From Marinomonas algicola (GTDB taxonomy: Bacteria; Pseudomonadota; Gammaproteobacteria; Pseudomonadales; Marinomonadaceae), in assembly GCF_014805825.1 (NCBI RefSeq), contig NZ_CP061941.1:2356001-2420000 (forward strand): a stretch of 64,000 nucleotides of DNA. The letters are read 5' to 3'. The notes beneath the pieces are model-generated. The model was given only the letters and a program-made list of their open reading frames with translations, was not told the DNA's origin and searched no databases. Of this stretch, positions 1-8,381 are shown piece after piece. The position numbers were made by a program, and so were the translations under genes. Position 1 is the stretch's first letter. The number at the start of each line of letters is the position of its first letter.

Positions 1-825
1 GCAATGATGTCTTTATTATCTGTTGGCATGAGTGCGGGAGGAGCACGGCCGAAAGCCGTATTGGCATTTAATGAAGATTTTACTCAAGTCCGCTCCGGCC
101 AAACCAAAGTGCCAGTTGGTTTTACTCATTATTTGATGAAATTTGACGGCGTTAGTGAGCATAACAAAAATCAAGAAACCTTCGGTGACCCATTAGGCTA
201 TGGAGCAATGGAGTTTGTTTATCATCTAATGGCTAACAAATGCGGTGTCGATATGATGCCATGCCGCTTACTCCATGAAGGCAATCGACGCCACTTTATT
301 ACACAACGGTTTGATCGAATTAAAAACAGCAAGGTACACGTACAAACGCTAAACGGGCTTGCCCACGTTGATTATAAAAAGCCGGGGGCATTTTCTTACG
401 CAGAGTTATTTGGCATTGCCAGACAGTTGAAGCTTTCTGCTGTTGAAGCTGAGCAGCTATTCAAGCGCATGACATTTAATATCATTGCTCGAAATCATGA
501 CGACCACTCAAAGAACTTTGCCTTTATTCTGAAAAAAGACAAATGGTCTCTCGCACCAGCTTATGATTTAGCTTATAGCTATAAACCAGGCAGTAAATGG
601 GTGAACAGCCATTGGATGAGCTTGAATGGTAAAAGAGATAACTTTACACGCAGTGATTTCTATAGTTTAGAGAAACTTAGCCCTGTTTTTAACAAAAAAA
701 AGATCGACGATATTATTGATGCAACGATTGAGCACGTATCAACTTGGCGTCAGCTTGCTGAGGAATGGAATGTACCAAAAACATTGATAGATGAAATACA
801 AGAAAACTTGCGGCTAGATATTTAG
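1..825 (+). CDS. hipA: HipA-type serine/threonine kinase, 5' end outside window
   Basis: The frame is open at the first base, so the N-terminus lies outside the window. About 274 residues remain of a family that is usually 400-440 aa. HipA kinases are the toxins of HipAB modules and inhibit growth by phosphorylating translation factors such as glutamyl-tRNA synthetase. Visible marks are SAGGARPK near the start (the phosphate-loop region), QRFDR, the catalytic-loop motif NHDDHSKN and the metal-binding-like APAYDLAYS. The HipB partner would be upstream and is not seen. The gene faces the traN remnant tail-to-tail. Family assignment is firm. Whether it is an active toxin cannot be judged without its N-terminus and partner. 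Confidence 0.88.
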   Translation, partial: AMMSLLSVGMSAGGARPKAVLAFNEDFTQVRSGQTKVPVGFTHYLMKFDGVSEHNKNQETFGDPLGYGAMEFVYHLMANKCGVDMMPCRLLHEGNRRHFITQRFDRIKNSKVHVQTLNGLAHVDYKKPGAFSYAELFGIARQLKLSAVEAEQLFKRMTFNIIARNHDDHSKNFAFILKKDKWSLAPAYDLAYSYKPGSKWVNSHWMSLNGKRDNFTRSDFYSLEKLSPVFNKKKIDDIIDATIEHVSTWRQLAEEWNVPKTLIDEIQENLRLDI

Positions 826-854
826 TTAGCAGTACAGTAACTATTCCTGTGAGC

Positions 855-885
855 AAAAAGGATGGCCTCTTATTTCAGGCCATCC
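855..885 (-). terminator. Rho-independent terminator after the traN remnant
   Basis: GGATGGCC and GGCCATCC form a perfect 8-bp stem with a 10-nt loop, followed on the minus strand by five T. It lies between the convergent hipA and traN remnant and terminates minus-strand transcription. It is unrelated in sequence to the terminator behind the full traN at 21.2 kb. Confidence 0.75.
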
Positions 886-932
886 CGAACCAAACAACAA
901 TTTAGCACACACGGATACGATGAATTATCAAA

Positions 933-1645
933 TCAATTATTCCCCGAAATTTCTTCCGTCGCATCCCGACGCAGTTTCTGGGCATCCATTCCGTTTAGCC
1001 GTTCAATTGCTCTGTCTGCGGCACTTTGACGGTTTCCATCAACGTTTAGCGTACTTCCTGAGCTTGTGAGTCGTTCCAGATCCAGTGACGGTACTTCGGG
1101 TAAGTTGCCTGTTATCGACAAGATACCTATCCATTCATCCAGATTGACTTGTCTCCAATCTACCTGCTTTAACTGACTCACTCTGCTCACATTTCCAGAT
1201 AAGCTGAATGAGGATCATGGTGAATGAATAAATCATGTAGGCCGTCATAACCGTACTCAGAACCGCGGCCGCAGCCGTTGATGACCCAGCCCCCATTAGA
1301 AGTCCCATGCAGACATAAAAGGCTCTTTAACCGCACTCCAGGTACTCGTTATCGGTTCCCTAAGCGTATTCCACAAACCATAGATTGCCGAAGACGGATT
1401 CATGGCCACCAGCTTCCGTACATGACATATCATTGGTCATAAACTGCGCCGCATTAAGCATCGCAGCGGCCTCTGCAAAGTTAGACTGCTTGATTGAATC
1501 TGGCTCTATACAATCTGTGCCCATACATCGAACTGGCCCCTCACAGTTGTATTGAGTTTCCATTCGAGCGTTTTGCACTTCAACGCTTTGTCCGCAGTCA
1601 TACACCAGACTTTAGATATAGCAGAAGCCTTTATGACCTTGTTGA
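933..1645 (-). pseudogene. traN: Degenerate 3' fragment of traN with internal deletions
   Basis: The last 80 or so residues (from SQLKQVDW to the C-terminus EISGNN) and a middle part (YDCGQSVEVQNA to MTNDMSC) are nearly identical to the intact traN at 21276-24968. Compared with that copy, three blocks of roughly 150-200 bp are missing. Each junction sits at a few bases shared by both sides (around 1180, 1275 and 1405). The frames are broken and a TAA replaces a Gln codon at about 1612. Upstream it is fused to what looks like the start of traF. It is a non-functional remnant of a second traN and shows that a traN-bearing segment was once present at this site. Confidence 0.88.
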
Positions 1646-1749
1646 TAGAATGGCCCCTCGCTGGCATGGGCGGGCAAGATGAATAGAAAGAAAATAATGA
1701 TTGGGATAGTCACCCATAAGATATACCAAGGGAACAAAGGGGTTCTCAT
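1612..1749 (-). pseudogene. traF: Probable 5' end of traF fused in frame to traN remnant
   Basis: An ATG at 1749 with a GGAG Shine-Dalgarno 6 nt upstream opens a 45-residue frame. It has a hydrophobic segment (about residues 8-25) and an AHA-S signal-peptidase-like site, then GPFYQQGHKG. F-type TraF proteins begin with a signal peptide followed by an FY...GWFWYE segment, and traF is the gene expected next after the HS3 cargo in this family. After GHKG the frame continues as FCYI, which is traN sequence (GHEGFCYIQ in the intact gene), and stops. The fusion lies in a stretch common to both genes. TraF identity is inferred from these few residues and the location. A complete traF may lie left of the window. 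Confidence 0.55.
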
Positions 1750-2133
1750 TGTCAGCTCCAGAAAATTTCATAGAGCTAACATGCTAAAGATAACAGTTAG
1801 AGCGATTGGACAGATAGATGCAGAAATCGTGTGTGTTTCTGACTAGCTGTTTTGACCAGTAACAACAGCTAACTTTAACGAGCCAAATTTATAATTGGAC
1901 CACTTTGAGCTAGAACAGACGGCCACCGTTATAGCTCGTTTTTGGACATAAGCTTCTTAGAGCTACAACTTAATCTAGTGAACTACTAATTAGCTCAGAT
2001 ATGAAAAACTGGGTAATTCCTTCTATCCTCAACATCAAGCATATAACAACCATATTTCGGTCATCAACGAAGTATCATTTTTCCCATTAGCTATAGTACC
2101 TACAACAATTAGATGACATAGATAGGTAAAGAA
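1750..2133. other. Intergenic stretch, AT-rich, no gene seen
   Basis: This stretch lies between the traF-like start and the ABM-family gene. I see no convincing coding frame, RNA or long repeat. It should hold the divergent promoters for the traF remnant (minus) and the ABM/ACT/ArsR cluster (plus), but no clear -35/-10 pair stands out. Confidence 0.4.
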
Positions 2134-2436
2134 ATGATAGCTGTATTATTTGAGGCAATGGCTGTTTCGGAAAAGAGAGACAGATACTTCCAGTTGGCGG
2201 AACAATTAAAGCCACTTCTCAGTGATATCGATGGTTTTATATCAATCGAGCGTTTTCAAAGCACAACAAAACCAGACAAATTTATATCTCTATCTTGGTG
2301 GAAAGATGAAGAAGCCATCAAGCATTGGAAGAAAAATGTGCATCACAAGCTTGCTCAAGACGAAGGAAAATCTACTATTTTTTCTTTTTACAAAATCAAC
2401 GTCCTAACCTCAACACGAGAATATTGTTCACAATAA
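2134..2436 (+). CDS. Antibiotic biosynthesis monooxygenase (ABM) family protein, 100 aa
   Basis: This is a small single-domain protein of the dimeric alpha-beta barrel ABM fold. The sequence shows the family pattern GFISIERFQS (residues about 36-45), a SLSWWKDEEAIKHWK stretch and an FYKINV final strand. ABM proteins include cofactor-free monooxygenases, heme-degrading enzymes and proteins of unknown role, and the substrate cannot be read here. It is first in a three-gene plus-strand cluster with a tandem-ACT protein and an ArsR-type repressor. That arrangement suggests a small detoxification or sensing unit controlled by the repressor. It is HS3 cargo, not part of the conserved ICE backbone. 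Confidence 0.8.
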   Translation: MIAVLFEAMAVSEKRDRYFQLAEQLKPLLSDIDGFISIERFQSTTKPDKFISLSWWKDEEAIKHWKKNVHHKLAQDEGKSTIFSFYKINVLTSTREYCSQ

Positions 2437-2451
2437 CATAGAGATAGTAAA

Positions 2452-2835
2452 ATGCATGATATACATATAATTTTAAAAAATAGTCCTGGAGAATTAGCCC
2501 GATTTGGTGAAGTCCTTGGAAAGAATGGAATTGGACTAGAAGGCGGTGGAGTTTTTGCTCATGAAAATGAAAGCCATGCCCATTTTCTAGTCGAAGATGG
2601 AGAAAGAGCGAGGGATATCCTTACTGAGCATGGATTTGAAGTAAAAGGGGTCACTTCTCCACTTATACGAAAACTCAAACAAGAACAACCTGGTGAGCTT
2701 GGTGCGATATCTAAGGCGTTAGGAGATAAAGGCGTTAACATTATTGTTCAGTACAGTGATCATGATAATCGATTGATACTTGTAACTGATAACTATACAT
2801 TGGCCGAAAATGCAACAATTGACTGGGCTGTATAA
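2452..2835 (+). CDS. Tandem ACT-domain protein, 127 aa
   Basis: Two ACT-like repeats are visible. Residues about 2-60 contain SPGELARFGEVLGKNGIGLEG, and about 70-125 contain QPGELGAISKALGDKGVNI, each with the DxPGxL-type turn that binds small ligands in ACT domains. No catalytic domain is attached, so it is probably a ligand-binding regulatory protein. It lies 15 bp after the ABM gene and directly before the ArsR-type regulator, so the three are likely co-transcribed. Its ligand is unknown. An amino acid is the usual guess for the fold, but nothing in the sequence specifies which. Confidence 0.75.
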   Translation: MHDIHIILKNSPGELARFGEVLGKNGIGLEGGGVFAHENESHAHFLVEDGERARDILTEHGFEVKGVTSPLIRKLKQEQPGELGAISKALGDKGVNIIVQYSDHDNRLILVTDNYTLAENATIDWAV

Positions 2836-2897
2836 ACTTGAGCAAAGAAAATATCTCTTCAGCAACATCAATAATAGACTTTAGTCAGGAAACCGAC

Positions 2898-3548
2898 ATG
2901 GCAGCCTTAGCGGCTGCCATGTCGGATGCCTCTAGGATGAAAATCCTATGTGCGTTGATGGATGGAAAAGCTTGGACTGCAACCGAATTAAGCGTTGTAG
3001 CAGAGGTTGCACCATCAACTACTAGTTCTCACCTATCCCGCCTGCTGAAAGCCAATCTTGTTATATGTTTATCCCAAGGGCGACACAGATATTTTCGCCT
3101 CTATAGTAAGAACGTCGCTGTATTACTCGAAAAAATGATGGGAATTACCTTCCAAGTAAATCGTCCCTCTCGTTCCAAAGTGCCTCAAGAACTTCTCCAA
3201 GCAAGAACCTGTTATGACCATTTAGCAGGCGAAATAGCTGTTCAACTGTATGATTCACTATTAAAAAACAAATGGATTGACAGTGATGGCAAAGGTATCA
3301 CTAAGCAAGGACAAGAAAAATTTTTAGAGCTAGGTATCAATATCGATGAGAAAACTAGAAGGAAAAAATGTTGTCCATGCTTAGATTGGAGCGAAAGAAA
3401 GTTCCACGTTGGTGGTCACTTAGGAGCAGCGCTACTTAGTTTTTTTGAAGATAATAACTGGATAGAAAGAGTCCCCGGATATCGCGAAGTTGTTATTACT
3501 AATAAAGGTAAAAAAGAATTTCATGGGCGTTTTGACATTGATGTATAG
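2898..3548 (+). CDS. ArsR-family helix-turn-helix transcriptional regulator
   Basis: The N-terminal half is an ArsR winged helix: ALAAAMSDASRMKILCALMDG, then TATELSVVAEVAPSTTSSHLSRLLKANLV and the wing QGRHRYFRL. The C-terminal extension contains a KKCCPCLDWSERKFHVGGHLGAALL segment with three close cysteines and may sense a metal, oxidant or ligand. I chose the ATG at 2898 because an AGGA lies 7 nt upstream. A TTG at 2838, two bases after the previous stop, would add 20 residues but has no good ribosome-binding site. It probably represses its own cluster. The effector is not evident. Confidence 0.82.
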   Translation: MAALAAAMSDASRMKILCALMDGKAWTATELSVVAEVAPSTTSSHLSRLLKANLVICLSQGRHRYFRLYSKNVAVLLEKMMGITFQVNRPSRSKVPQELLQARTCYDHLAGEIAVQLYDSLLKNKWIDSDGKGITKQGQEKFLELGINIDEKTRRKKCCPCLDWSERKFHVGGHLGAALLSFFEDNNWIERVPGYREVVITNKGKKEFHGRFDIDV

Positions 3549-3768
3549 GTGTTCTTAGAGAGCATAGCATGTAAATGGTTACTCATTAGCGCATGTTGTA
3601 ATGGCACACTGAGTTTGGTCACGCAGTTAGATTAGAAAAAATAAGTCAAATGAGGCTTTGGTGATATCTGCGTTAAATCGGTCGAAACAAGGAATGGGGC
3701 ATAAACGAGTTATAACTGAATGTCCGCTATTGGCACATAAGTAATATTCAGAAATTACGAAAACAACA

Positions 3769-4482
3769 TTAGCTCACTTTGGCTGCAATAACTGTAACCA
3801 ACGTTTTAATTGAGTCACCCGGAACCATAACAAAGTGCATTTTGCAACCAACATGCTGCCAGAACTCGGCCTCTTGTGCATATTTTTTTGCTTTTTGGAT
3901 AGCAACGCTTTCTGGTAACTGGGCTTTAGTTAGCCCAGAGCATAGCAGCTTTGAGCACAAAGCCTTCCAAGGATGCTTAGGTACACCGTCTGCAAACCGT
4001 TCTACGAATCGTTCTAGCGCGTGACGAGTCACCACGACAGGTCCAATACTTGGCACATTGATGACCTCATCAATATCTCTCACCGTAACATTATCGGCGC
4101 TGTATTCTTCGAACGAATGTGAGAGCCAATCTTCCCGCTTCTCTACTGAGATCTGTGCTTCCTGGTATCGAGTGAGCAAAAACCTAGTCAGGCTGTAAAG
4201 TGAATGCTGAGTTGAGCGTTGTTTCTGTAACTTTTTGATAGCTCCTTTACTGACCCGGATTTGAAGCCCATTACCGCTTCGGTTACTCCCCATCACCTCT
4301 TTCACTGACAGTAAGTGATGAATAGCATAAAGCTCAGCTGCAATTGGCTTTTGCTGCTCAGGTAGCTTGTCGTATTGCTCACCTAAATCGACCTTTAGCT
4401 CACCACCTCTTCGAAGGCCGGTCTTCCAGTAAACCATAAACTCACCATCAATCTGCTTTGTTAACAGGGTTAATACCATCAT
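3769..4482 (-). CDS. Conserved ICE hypothetical protein, 237 aa (s073-like position)
   Basis: This is the last gene of the conserved block before HS3. The N-terminal half has no motif I recognise. The C-terminal part contains VVTRHALERFVERF, reminiscent of the HALERFxER start of DUF4258-like small domains, and ends in a compact beta-rich stretch. I cannot assign a function. It is separated from the primase gene upstream by a strong terminator, so it probably has its own promoter. A sequence shared with the 62.4-kb region lies about 40 bp upstream of its start. In SXT the gene flanking HS3 is called s073; equating the two is inference from position. Confidence 0.65.
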   Translation of the reverse strand: MMVLTLLTKQIDGEFMVYWKTGLRRGGELKVDLGEQYDKLPEQQKPIAAELYAIHHLLSVKEVMGSNRSGNGLQIRVSKGAIKKLQKQRSTQHSLYSLTRFLLTRYQEAQISVEKREDWLSHSFEEYSADNVTVRDIDEVINVPSIGPVVVTRHALERFVERFADGVPKHPWKALCSKLLCSGLTKAQLPESVAIQKAKKYAQEAEFWQHVGCKMHFVMVPGDSIKTLVTVIAAKVS

Positions 4483-4524
4483 GTTTGTTCTCCTATTGGT
4501 TATCTATTTTTCATTCTCCATGTT

Positions 4525-4542
4525 TTTTCAAATATGCAAGGC
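4525..4542. repeat. Dispersed 18-bp repeat, copy 1
   Basis: TTTTCAAATATGCAAGGC occurs here and, identically, at 62407-62424. Similarity extends weakly for about 20 bp on the side that is downstream on the minus strand. Both copies lie upstream of a minus-strand gene, so a promoter or activator site is possible. Confidence 0.6.
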
Positions 4543-4543
4543 G

Positions 4544-4567
4544 CAAAAAAAGGGGCCGAAGCCCCTT
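4544..4567 (-). terminator. Strong Rho-independent terminator after the primase gene
   Basis: AAGGGGC and GCCCCTT pair perfectly around a UUCG-type loop on the minus strand and are followed by a run of T. It begins directly after the primase stop codon and closes the ssb-to-primase operon. Confidence 0.92.
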
Positions 4568-4570
4568 GGA

Positions 4571-5644
4571 TCAAATATGAACTTTCGGAAAGCCCATGGC
4601 ACCGTAAACATTCAGCACATCATTCCAATCCCAACTTTTCACGCCAAGTGACGTTGGTATCGGGGGGATCAGCACTTGTGTCAGAATGCCTTTCTGCCAG
4701 GCTTTTTTCTTGAGTTCATTCGCTGCATTCAGGCCGGTCTCAGAGAGATCGTGGTCTGCCCAGATGTACAGCATTTTCACATTACTTGGTGGTTCAAACC
4801 TAGCCAGTAGGGTTGCATTCACAACCGACCAACATGTTTGCCCCGTAGCTCTGGTAACCGCTAAAGCTGTTTCGATGCCTTCAGAAACACCTAATACCTC
4901 ACCAGGCTCACCTATCGGAATGGCACCACCAGTGATTGTTCTGTCACTTGGTATCGGCATCATCATTTTAGGCTTTTCAACCGGCGCTTTGAATCCATCT
5001 TTACTTAGGTAGATCCGATGGAACGTGGCCGAACGCCCTTGCTGAGTAACGATTTTACCTAGCAGCGTTGGGTAGCTATCGATAAACAGACCATCTTCAT
5101 CATGGTAAGGCAAGTTAGGATGAAACCTCAGCACCGAATCCCATTCAGGACGAAGCCGCGTAATAATGCCGCGACGATGCAAATAGTTCCAAACCGGTTG
5201 CGCACGATTATCTGCAAGGGATAACGTTTCTCCCCAGGTTTGATTCAAGCGATGAATAATCGCTTTGTCCTCTTCCTGCTTTTTAGTCTTCCAGTCAACA
5301 GCGTTACTCGGTATTGCCCTAGTCGGTGCTTGTATTTGTCCGGGTTGAATACCTAGAACTTGGCCGATTGCTTCAATAGACTGAGCAAAGTTCCATCCAT
5401 TAATCCATGATAACAGTTCAAAACCATCATGAAAGATACCGCAGGTGTTACAAACGCCACCTCCGGTATATTCAGCATCTTTGAACAGCCTAAAGCCATC
5501 ACGACCGCCATGAACAGGGCAAGCCACATGACGGCCTTTTCGAGCAATAGCGGCATCAAGTTCTGGCACCAATGCCGCCAAGACTTGAAGCCATTGGCCA
5601 TTGAGATATGGCCTTACTGTGTCAATTTGTAAAGGTAACGCCAT
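4571..5644 (-). CDS. TOPRIM-domain primase-like protein with zinc ribbon, 357 aa
   Basis: The N-terminus carries a CHC2-like zinc-binding motif (C42, H45, C65, C68: CPVH then CNTC), as in P4-alpha/DnaG-type primases. The C-terminal half holds a TOPRIM fold, with GVSEGIETALAV (acidic residue about 252) and LYIWADHDLSETG (DxD about 294). Proteins of this build make or handle primers, and on this ICE it could serve conjugative or rolling-circle replication. No helicase domain is fused. AAGGAGG lies upstream of the ATG at 5644. The leader has two hairpins, but unlike the genes further upstream its Shine-Dalgarno is not paired. A terminator follows the stop immediately. Confidence 0.82.
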   Translation of the reverse strand: MALPLQIDTVRPYLNGQWLQVLAALVPELDAAIARKGRHVACPVHGGRDGFRLFKDAEYTGGGVCNTCGIFHDGFELLSWINGWNFAQSIEAIGQVLGIQPGQIQAPTRAIPSNAVDWKTKKQEEDKAIIHRLNQTWGETLSLADNRAQPVWNYLHRRGIITRLRPEWDSVLRFHPNLPYHDEDGLFIDSYPTLLGKIVTQQGRSATFHRIYLSKDGFKAPVEKPKMMMPIPSDRTITGGAIPIGEPGEVLGVSEGIETALAVTRATGQTCWSVVNATLLARFEPPSNVKMLYIWADHDLSETGLNAANELKKKAWQKGILTQVLIPPIPTSLGVKSWDWNDVLNVYGAMGFPKVHI

Positions 5645-5734
5645 ATAACCTCCTTAAGTAAAATGCCGACTCCTACCACAGGTGGTAAAAGTCAGCTTGG
5701 GTCCTGCATTAGCCGTTCGGTTAATACAGGAGCG

Positions 5735-6079
5735 TTAGTCAAGCTGGATACCATGTCGTCTTAATAGCCACATGATGGAATCACGAAGCACATCAGGATC
5801 GACAACCGCAGCCATCGCGCAAACACGAAAGCAAAATGGCGTTAATTCGTCATTTTGAATCCACGACAACACATCCTTGCGCAATCGAGTACTGACACGA
5901 CCGTCCAGCAATACACGGATCGCATCCAAAAGAATGCCTTCGCGTAACTGCCAGATTTCCGTGTCAGACCAAGTGACTGGGGCATCATCAAACTCAAATA
6001 GAAATTCGAGCTGTGATGATGTGTGTTGAAGGGACTGCTTTTGTGATGCAGGAGAATGGGCAATGCGCCCATTCATCAA
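5735..6079 (-). CDS. Conserved ICE hypothetical protein, 114 aa
   Basis: The frame begins at an ATG overlapping the radC stop by 4 nt, so it is translationally coupled to radC. The product is soluble and partly helical, with WSDTEIWQLREGILLDAIRVLLDG and RLRKDVLSWIQNDELTPFCFRVCAMAAVVDP. I recognise no domain. Its fixed place between radC and the primase suggests a role in the same DNA-processing set, but that is only context. Confidence 0.62.
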   Translation of the reverse strand: MMNGRIAHSPASQKQSLQHTSSQLEFLFEFDDAPVTWSDTEIWQLREGILLDAIRVLLDGRVSTRLRKDVLSWIQNDELTPFCFRVCAMAAVVDPDVLRDSIMWLLRRHGIQLD

Positions 6080-6573
6080 AGATAACCGCGTTCGGCAAGC
6101 GAAACGCAGCCCTCGGATGCGACCACGACATGGTCAAGCGTTCGAATATCAACAAGTGACAAGGCGTCACGGAGTCGATGAGTGATGCGTTTATCAGCTT
6201 CACTGGGCTCAGGATCACCCGATGGATGGTTATGAACCAGTATGACTGCTGCCGCATTAAGTTCCAACGCCCGCTTTGTTACTTCCCTTGGATACACGCT
6301 CGCCGCATCTAAAGTGCCTTTGAACAGCTCTTCAAAACGAATAACGCGATGCTTTGTATCAAGAAACAGTACGCCAAAGACTTCGTGCTCATACTCGTGC
6401 ATCAGGGTTTGCAGGTATGAGAACGCCGATGATGGCTGTTCAATTTTGCGACCTTTACTCAATCGACCACGGGCAAGCTTGAGCGCCATATCTAAGATAT
6501 CCGCTTCAGTCACTTGCTCAGGAACGATGTAAGTACCGGCTTCTTCGCCAGCTAAGAATTTTTTGTTTTTCAT
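6076..6573 (-). CDS. radC: RadC-family JAB-domain protein
   Basis: The C-terminal two thirds is the RadC/JAB metalloprotease-like fold. It has EVFGVLFLDTKHRV, then AVILVHNHPSGDPEPSEADKRITHRLRDA with the JAMM HxH..SxxD set (around residues 113-125), and closes with DHVVVASEGCVSLAERGYL. The N-terminal HhH part of chromosomal RadC is short or absent, which is usual for mobile-element versions. The exact role of RadC-like proteins is unsettled. I start at the ATG at 6573, which has GGAG six bases upstream; a TTG at 6585 would overlap the Shine-Dalgarno itself. That Shine-Dalgarno is paired in the leader hairpin described separately. Confidence 0.9.
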   Translation of the reverse strand: MKNKKFLAGEEAGTYIVPEQVTEADILDMALKLARGRLSKGRKIEQPSSAFSYLQTLMHEYEHEVFGVLFLDTKHRVIRFEELFKGTLDAASVYPREVTKRALELNAAAVILVHNHPSGDPEPSEADKRITHRLRDALSLVDIRTLDHVVVASEGCVSLAERGYL

Positions 6574-6645
6574 AGGAGTCTCCAAGAAAAAGCGGAGACG
6601 AACCCATGCCCTGACGGGGACGGAATCGTCCCCGCAGGGTGGTAA
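6574..6645 (-). promoter_or_regulatory. Two-hairpin leader of radC
   Basis: Distal hairpin (6609-6639): CCCTG/CAGGG closing GGGGACG/CGTCCCC. Proximal hairpin (6578-6599): GTCTCC pairs with GGAGAC, which contains the radC Shine-Dalgarno. It is one of eight such leaders in this operon, and the architecture was the one described in Gammaproteobacteria as the radC RNA motif, which I could not test. Confidence 0.7.
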
Positions 6646-6656
6646 AGTTGATGTGG

Positions 6657-8312
6657 TTACTGAATTAACAGTTGTTGTGTTACTTCGAATAACTCTCGCT
6701 TTAGATCTATGACGTCATTAATCACGATGCTTTGAGGAAAGAATTTCTCAACACTGCGTGTTTGAATCCCGATCCCCAGCAGCTCAAAGCCACTTCGTCT
6801 GCACCGGTCAACAATGTCATGCGTAGCAGCCCAATCATCTGGGTCACCATCTGTTAGCACTATCATTAGCTTTCGCTTCTGTTTTTGTGCCAACAAACTG
6901 TTTGCCGCAAACCACATAGCTTGTGCCATAGGGGTACAACCTCGTGGTTTTTGGTCAAAACATGCGGCCCGATGTCGAACCGATTGCTTGGGCAATAACG
7001 CGATAGAAACTTCCTGATGAATACCAGGAAAATAACTGACCGCAGGTACAACACCCGGTATACCTTCCAATGCCATGGCCAAAGCCAAAGCAGCTTCATT
7101 GGCAACATGAAAGTACTTGCGATTACCTTCGCCAATGGGTTTACCCATTGAGCCCGATATATCGACAAGCAAGTGCACAGCAGCATTAGGCGCAATGCGC
7201 GGCTGTCTTTGAATAAACAATCTCGACTCACCTGCTTGGGAAGCGGCAAGACGATGGGTTGCAACTCGAAGACCGTGCCGTTTGGCATGATTCCGATTGT
7301 CCTGACTGGACTGAACCATACCTCTAAGTCGGGCTCGAATTTGAGCCGACTCAGACGCCGATAAGGTCAAGATGGCCTCATCACCCAACATAGCTTGCTC
7401 TGCTTGGGGCAAACTGAGTGGAGTGACGCCTTGATGTCCTTCAGCTTGTTCCGACAACACTTCTGCCACTTGTGCAAAGGTATCGGGTTCAAACTGAGCG
7501 GCACTGGCCTCTAAGGCTTGTCGCAAATTGTCAGCTTGATCAGAGTTATCTGAATCACCCGTTTCAGCAACCCCCCCCGTTGCAGACGAGTCTTTTTCTG
7601 GGGTTTGACTATCACTACTGTTATTGCTGTCATTACTCGCCTCTTGTCCAATGTCATTACCGCTATCAGCATCCGACTCATCCTGTGGTGGACGAGATTC
7701 TTCTTCCAACATGGCAACGATGGCATCGACAAGTTTTAGCACTTCACCTGTAGACGCCAGGCTAGGCACTGCTGTCAGCATGGCGCTTAACCGGCTCATC
7801 GCTGCGGCAGGAAAGAGTTGTCTCACTCTTTCATCAACCGCTTGATACAAAGGCGTCAGCGCTTTCTGTCCCAGAAAATGGCATCTCAAGCGGAACAACA
7901 ACCAGGCTTGCAAGTTAGATGCAGGCTCAGGCTGTGCAGGTACACACATTTGCTGTGTGTCCACCATGTACTCAATCACTTGCGAAATACTGCGCCGGGT
8001 TCCGGGGTAATCCTTTGCCAATTCGTTTTCAATGCGAACATCCTCAATAATATTAAGAAGTGCCTTACGGATCGGTTTGGACGACGCCTTTTGCACCATG
8101 TCAAAATTAGTATGCCGAATATGCGCCGCTTCATGAGCCAGATAACCCCAAGCTATATGTTGATAGTGTGGGTCGTCTGGGTTTGCTGTTGGGATCACAA
8201 TCCGCTCACCATCGGTAAACGCATCTTGTCCTTGAATAAGCACCTTCACACCAAACTTTTCGCCATAAGCGGCGGCAACGATCGGCAGTGCGTTTTTTAA
8301 TGGATGATTCAT
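6657..8312 (-). CDS. cobT: CobT-like von Willebrand factor A domain protein, 551 aa
   Basis: The N-terminal part contains a metalloprotease-like AHEAAHIRH, as in some CobT-related proteins. A long acidic, Ser/Asn/Asp-rich linker lies around residues 210-270. The C-terminal VWA domain has a complete MIDAS: DISGSMG (about 382) and TDGDPDDW (about 487). CobT-type VWA proteins work with CobS-type AAA+ ATPases as a metal-chelatase-like or remodelling pair, and a CobS-like gene lies three genes upstream. On an ICE a cobalamin role is unlikely, and a chaperone-like action on a DNA or protein complex is the inference. Its Shine-Dalgarno is sequestered in a leader hairpin. Confidence 0.87.
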   Translation of the reverse strand: MNHPLKNALPIVAAAYGEKFGVKVLIQGQDAFTDGERIVIPTANPDDPHYQHIAWGYLAHEAAHIRHTNFDMVQKASSKPIRKALLNIIEDVRIENELAKDYPGTRRSISQVIEYMVDTQQMCVPAQPEPASNLQAWLLFRLRCHFLGQKALTPLYQAVDERVRQLFPAAAMSRLSAMLTAVPSLASTGEVLKLVDAIVAMLEEESRPPQDESDADSGNDIGQEASNDSNNSSDSQTPEKDSSATGGVAETGDSDNSDQADNLRQALEASAAQFEPDTFAQVAEVLSEQAEGHQGVTPLSLPQAEQAMLGDEAILTLSASESAQIRARLRGMVQSSQDNRNHAKRHGLRVATHRLAASQAGESRLFIQRQPRIAPNAAVHLLVDISGSMGKPIGEGNRKYFHVANEAALALAMALEGIPGVVPAVSYFPGIHQEVSIALLPKQSVRHRAACFDQKPRGCTPMAQAMWFAANSLLAQKQKRKLMIVLTDGDPDDWAATHDIVDRCRRSGFELLGIGIQTRSVEKFFPQSIVINDVIDLKRELFEVTQQLLIQ

Positions 8313-8372
8313 GGGAGTCTCCTAATCATTAGGGGGAATACTCCCTCAGCGGGAGCGTTTCCCCGCTGGGAA
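8313..8372 (-). promoter_or_regulatory. Two-hairpin leader of the cobT-like gene
   Basis: Distal hairpin (8343-8370): CAGCGGG/CCCGCTG. Proximal hairpin (8313-8345): GGGAGT pairs with ACTCCC, and inside it CCTAAT pairs with ATTAGG, so the AGGAG ribosome-binding site is doubly enclosed. Confidence 0.7.
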
Positions 8373-8381
8373 TGTGAGTGT

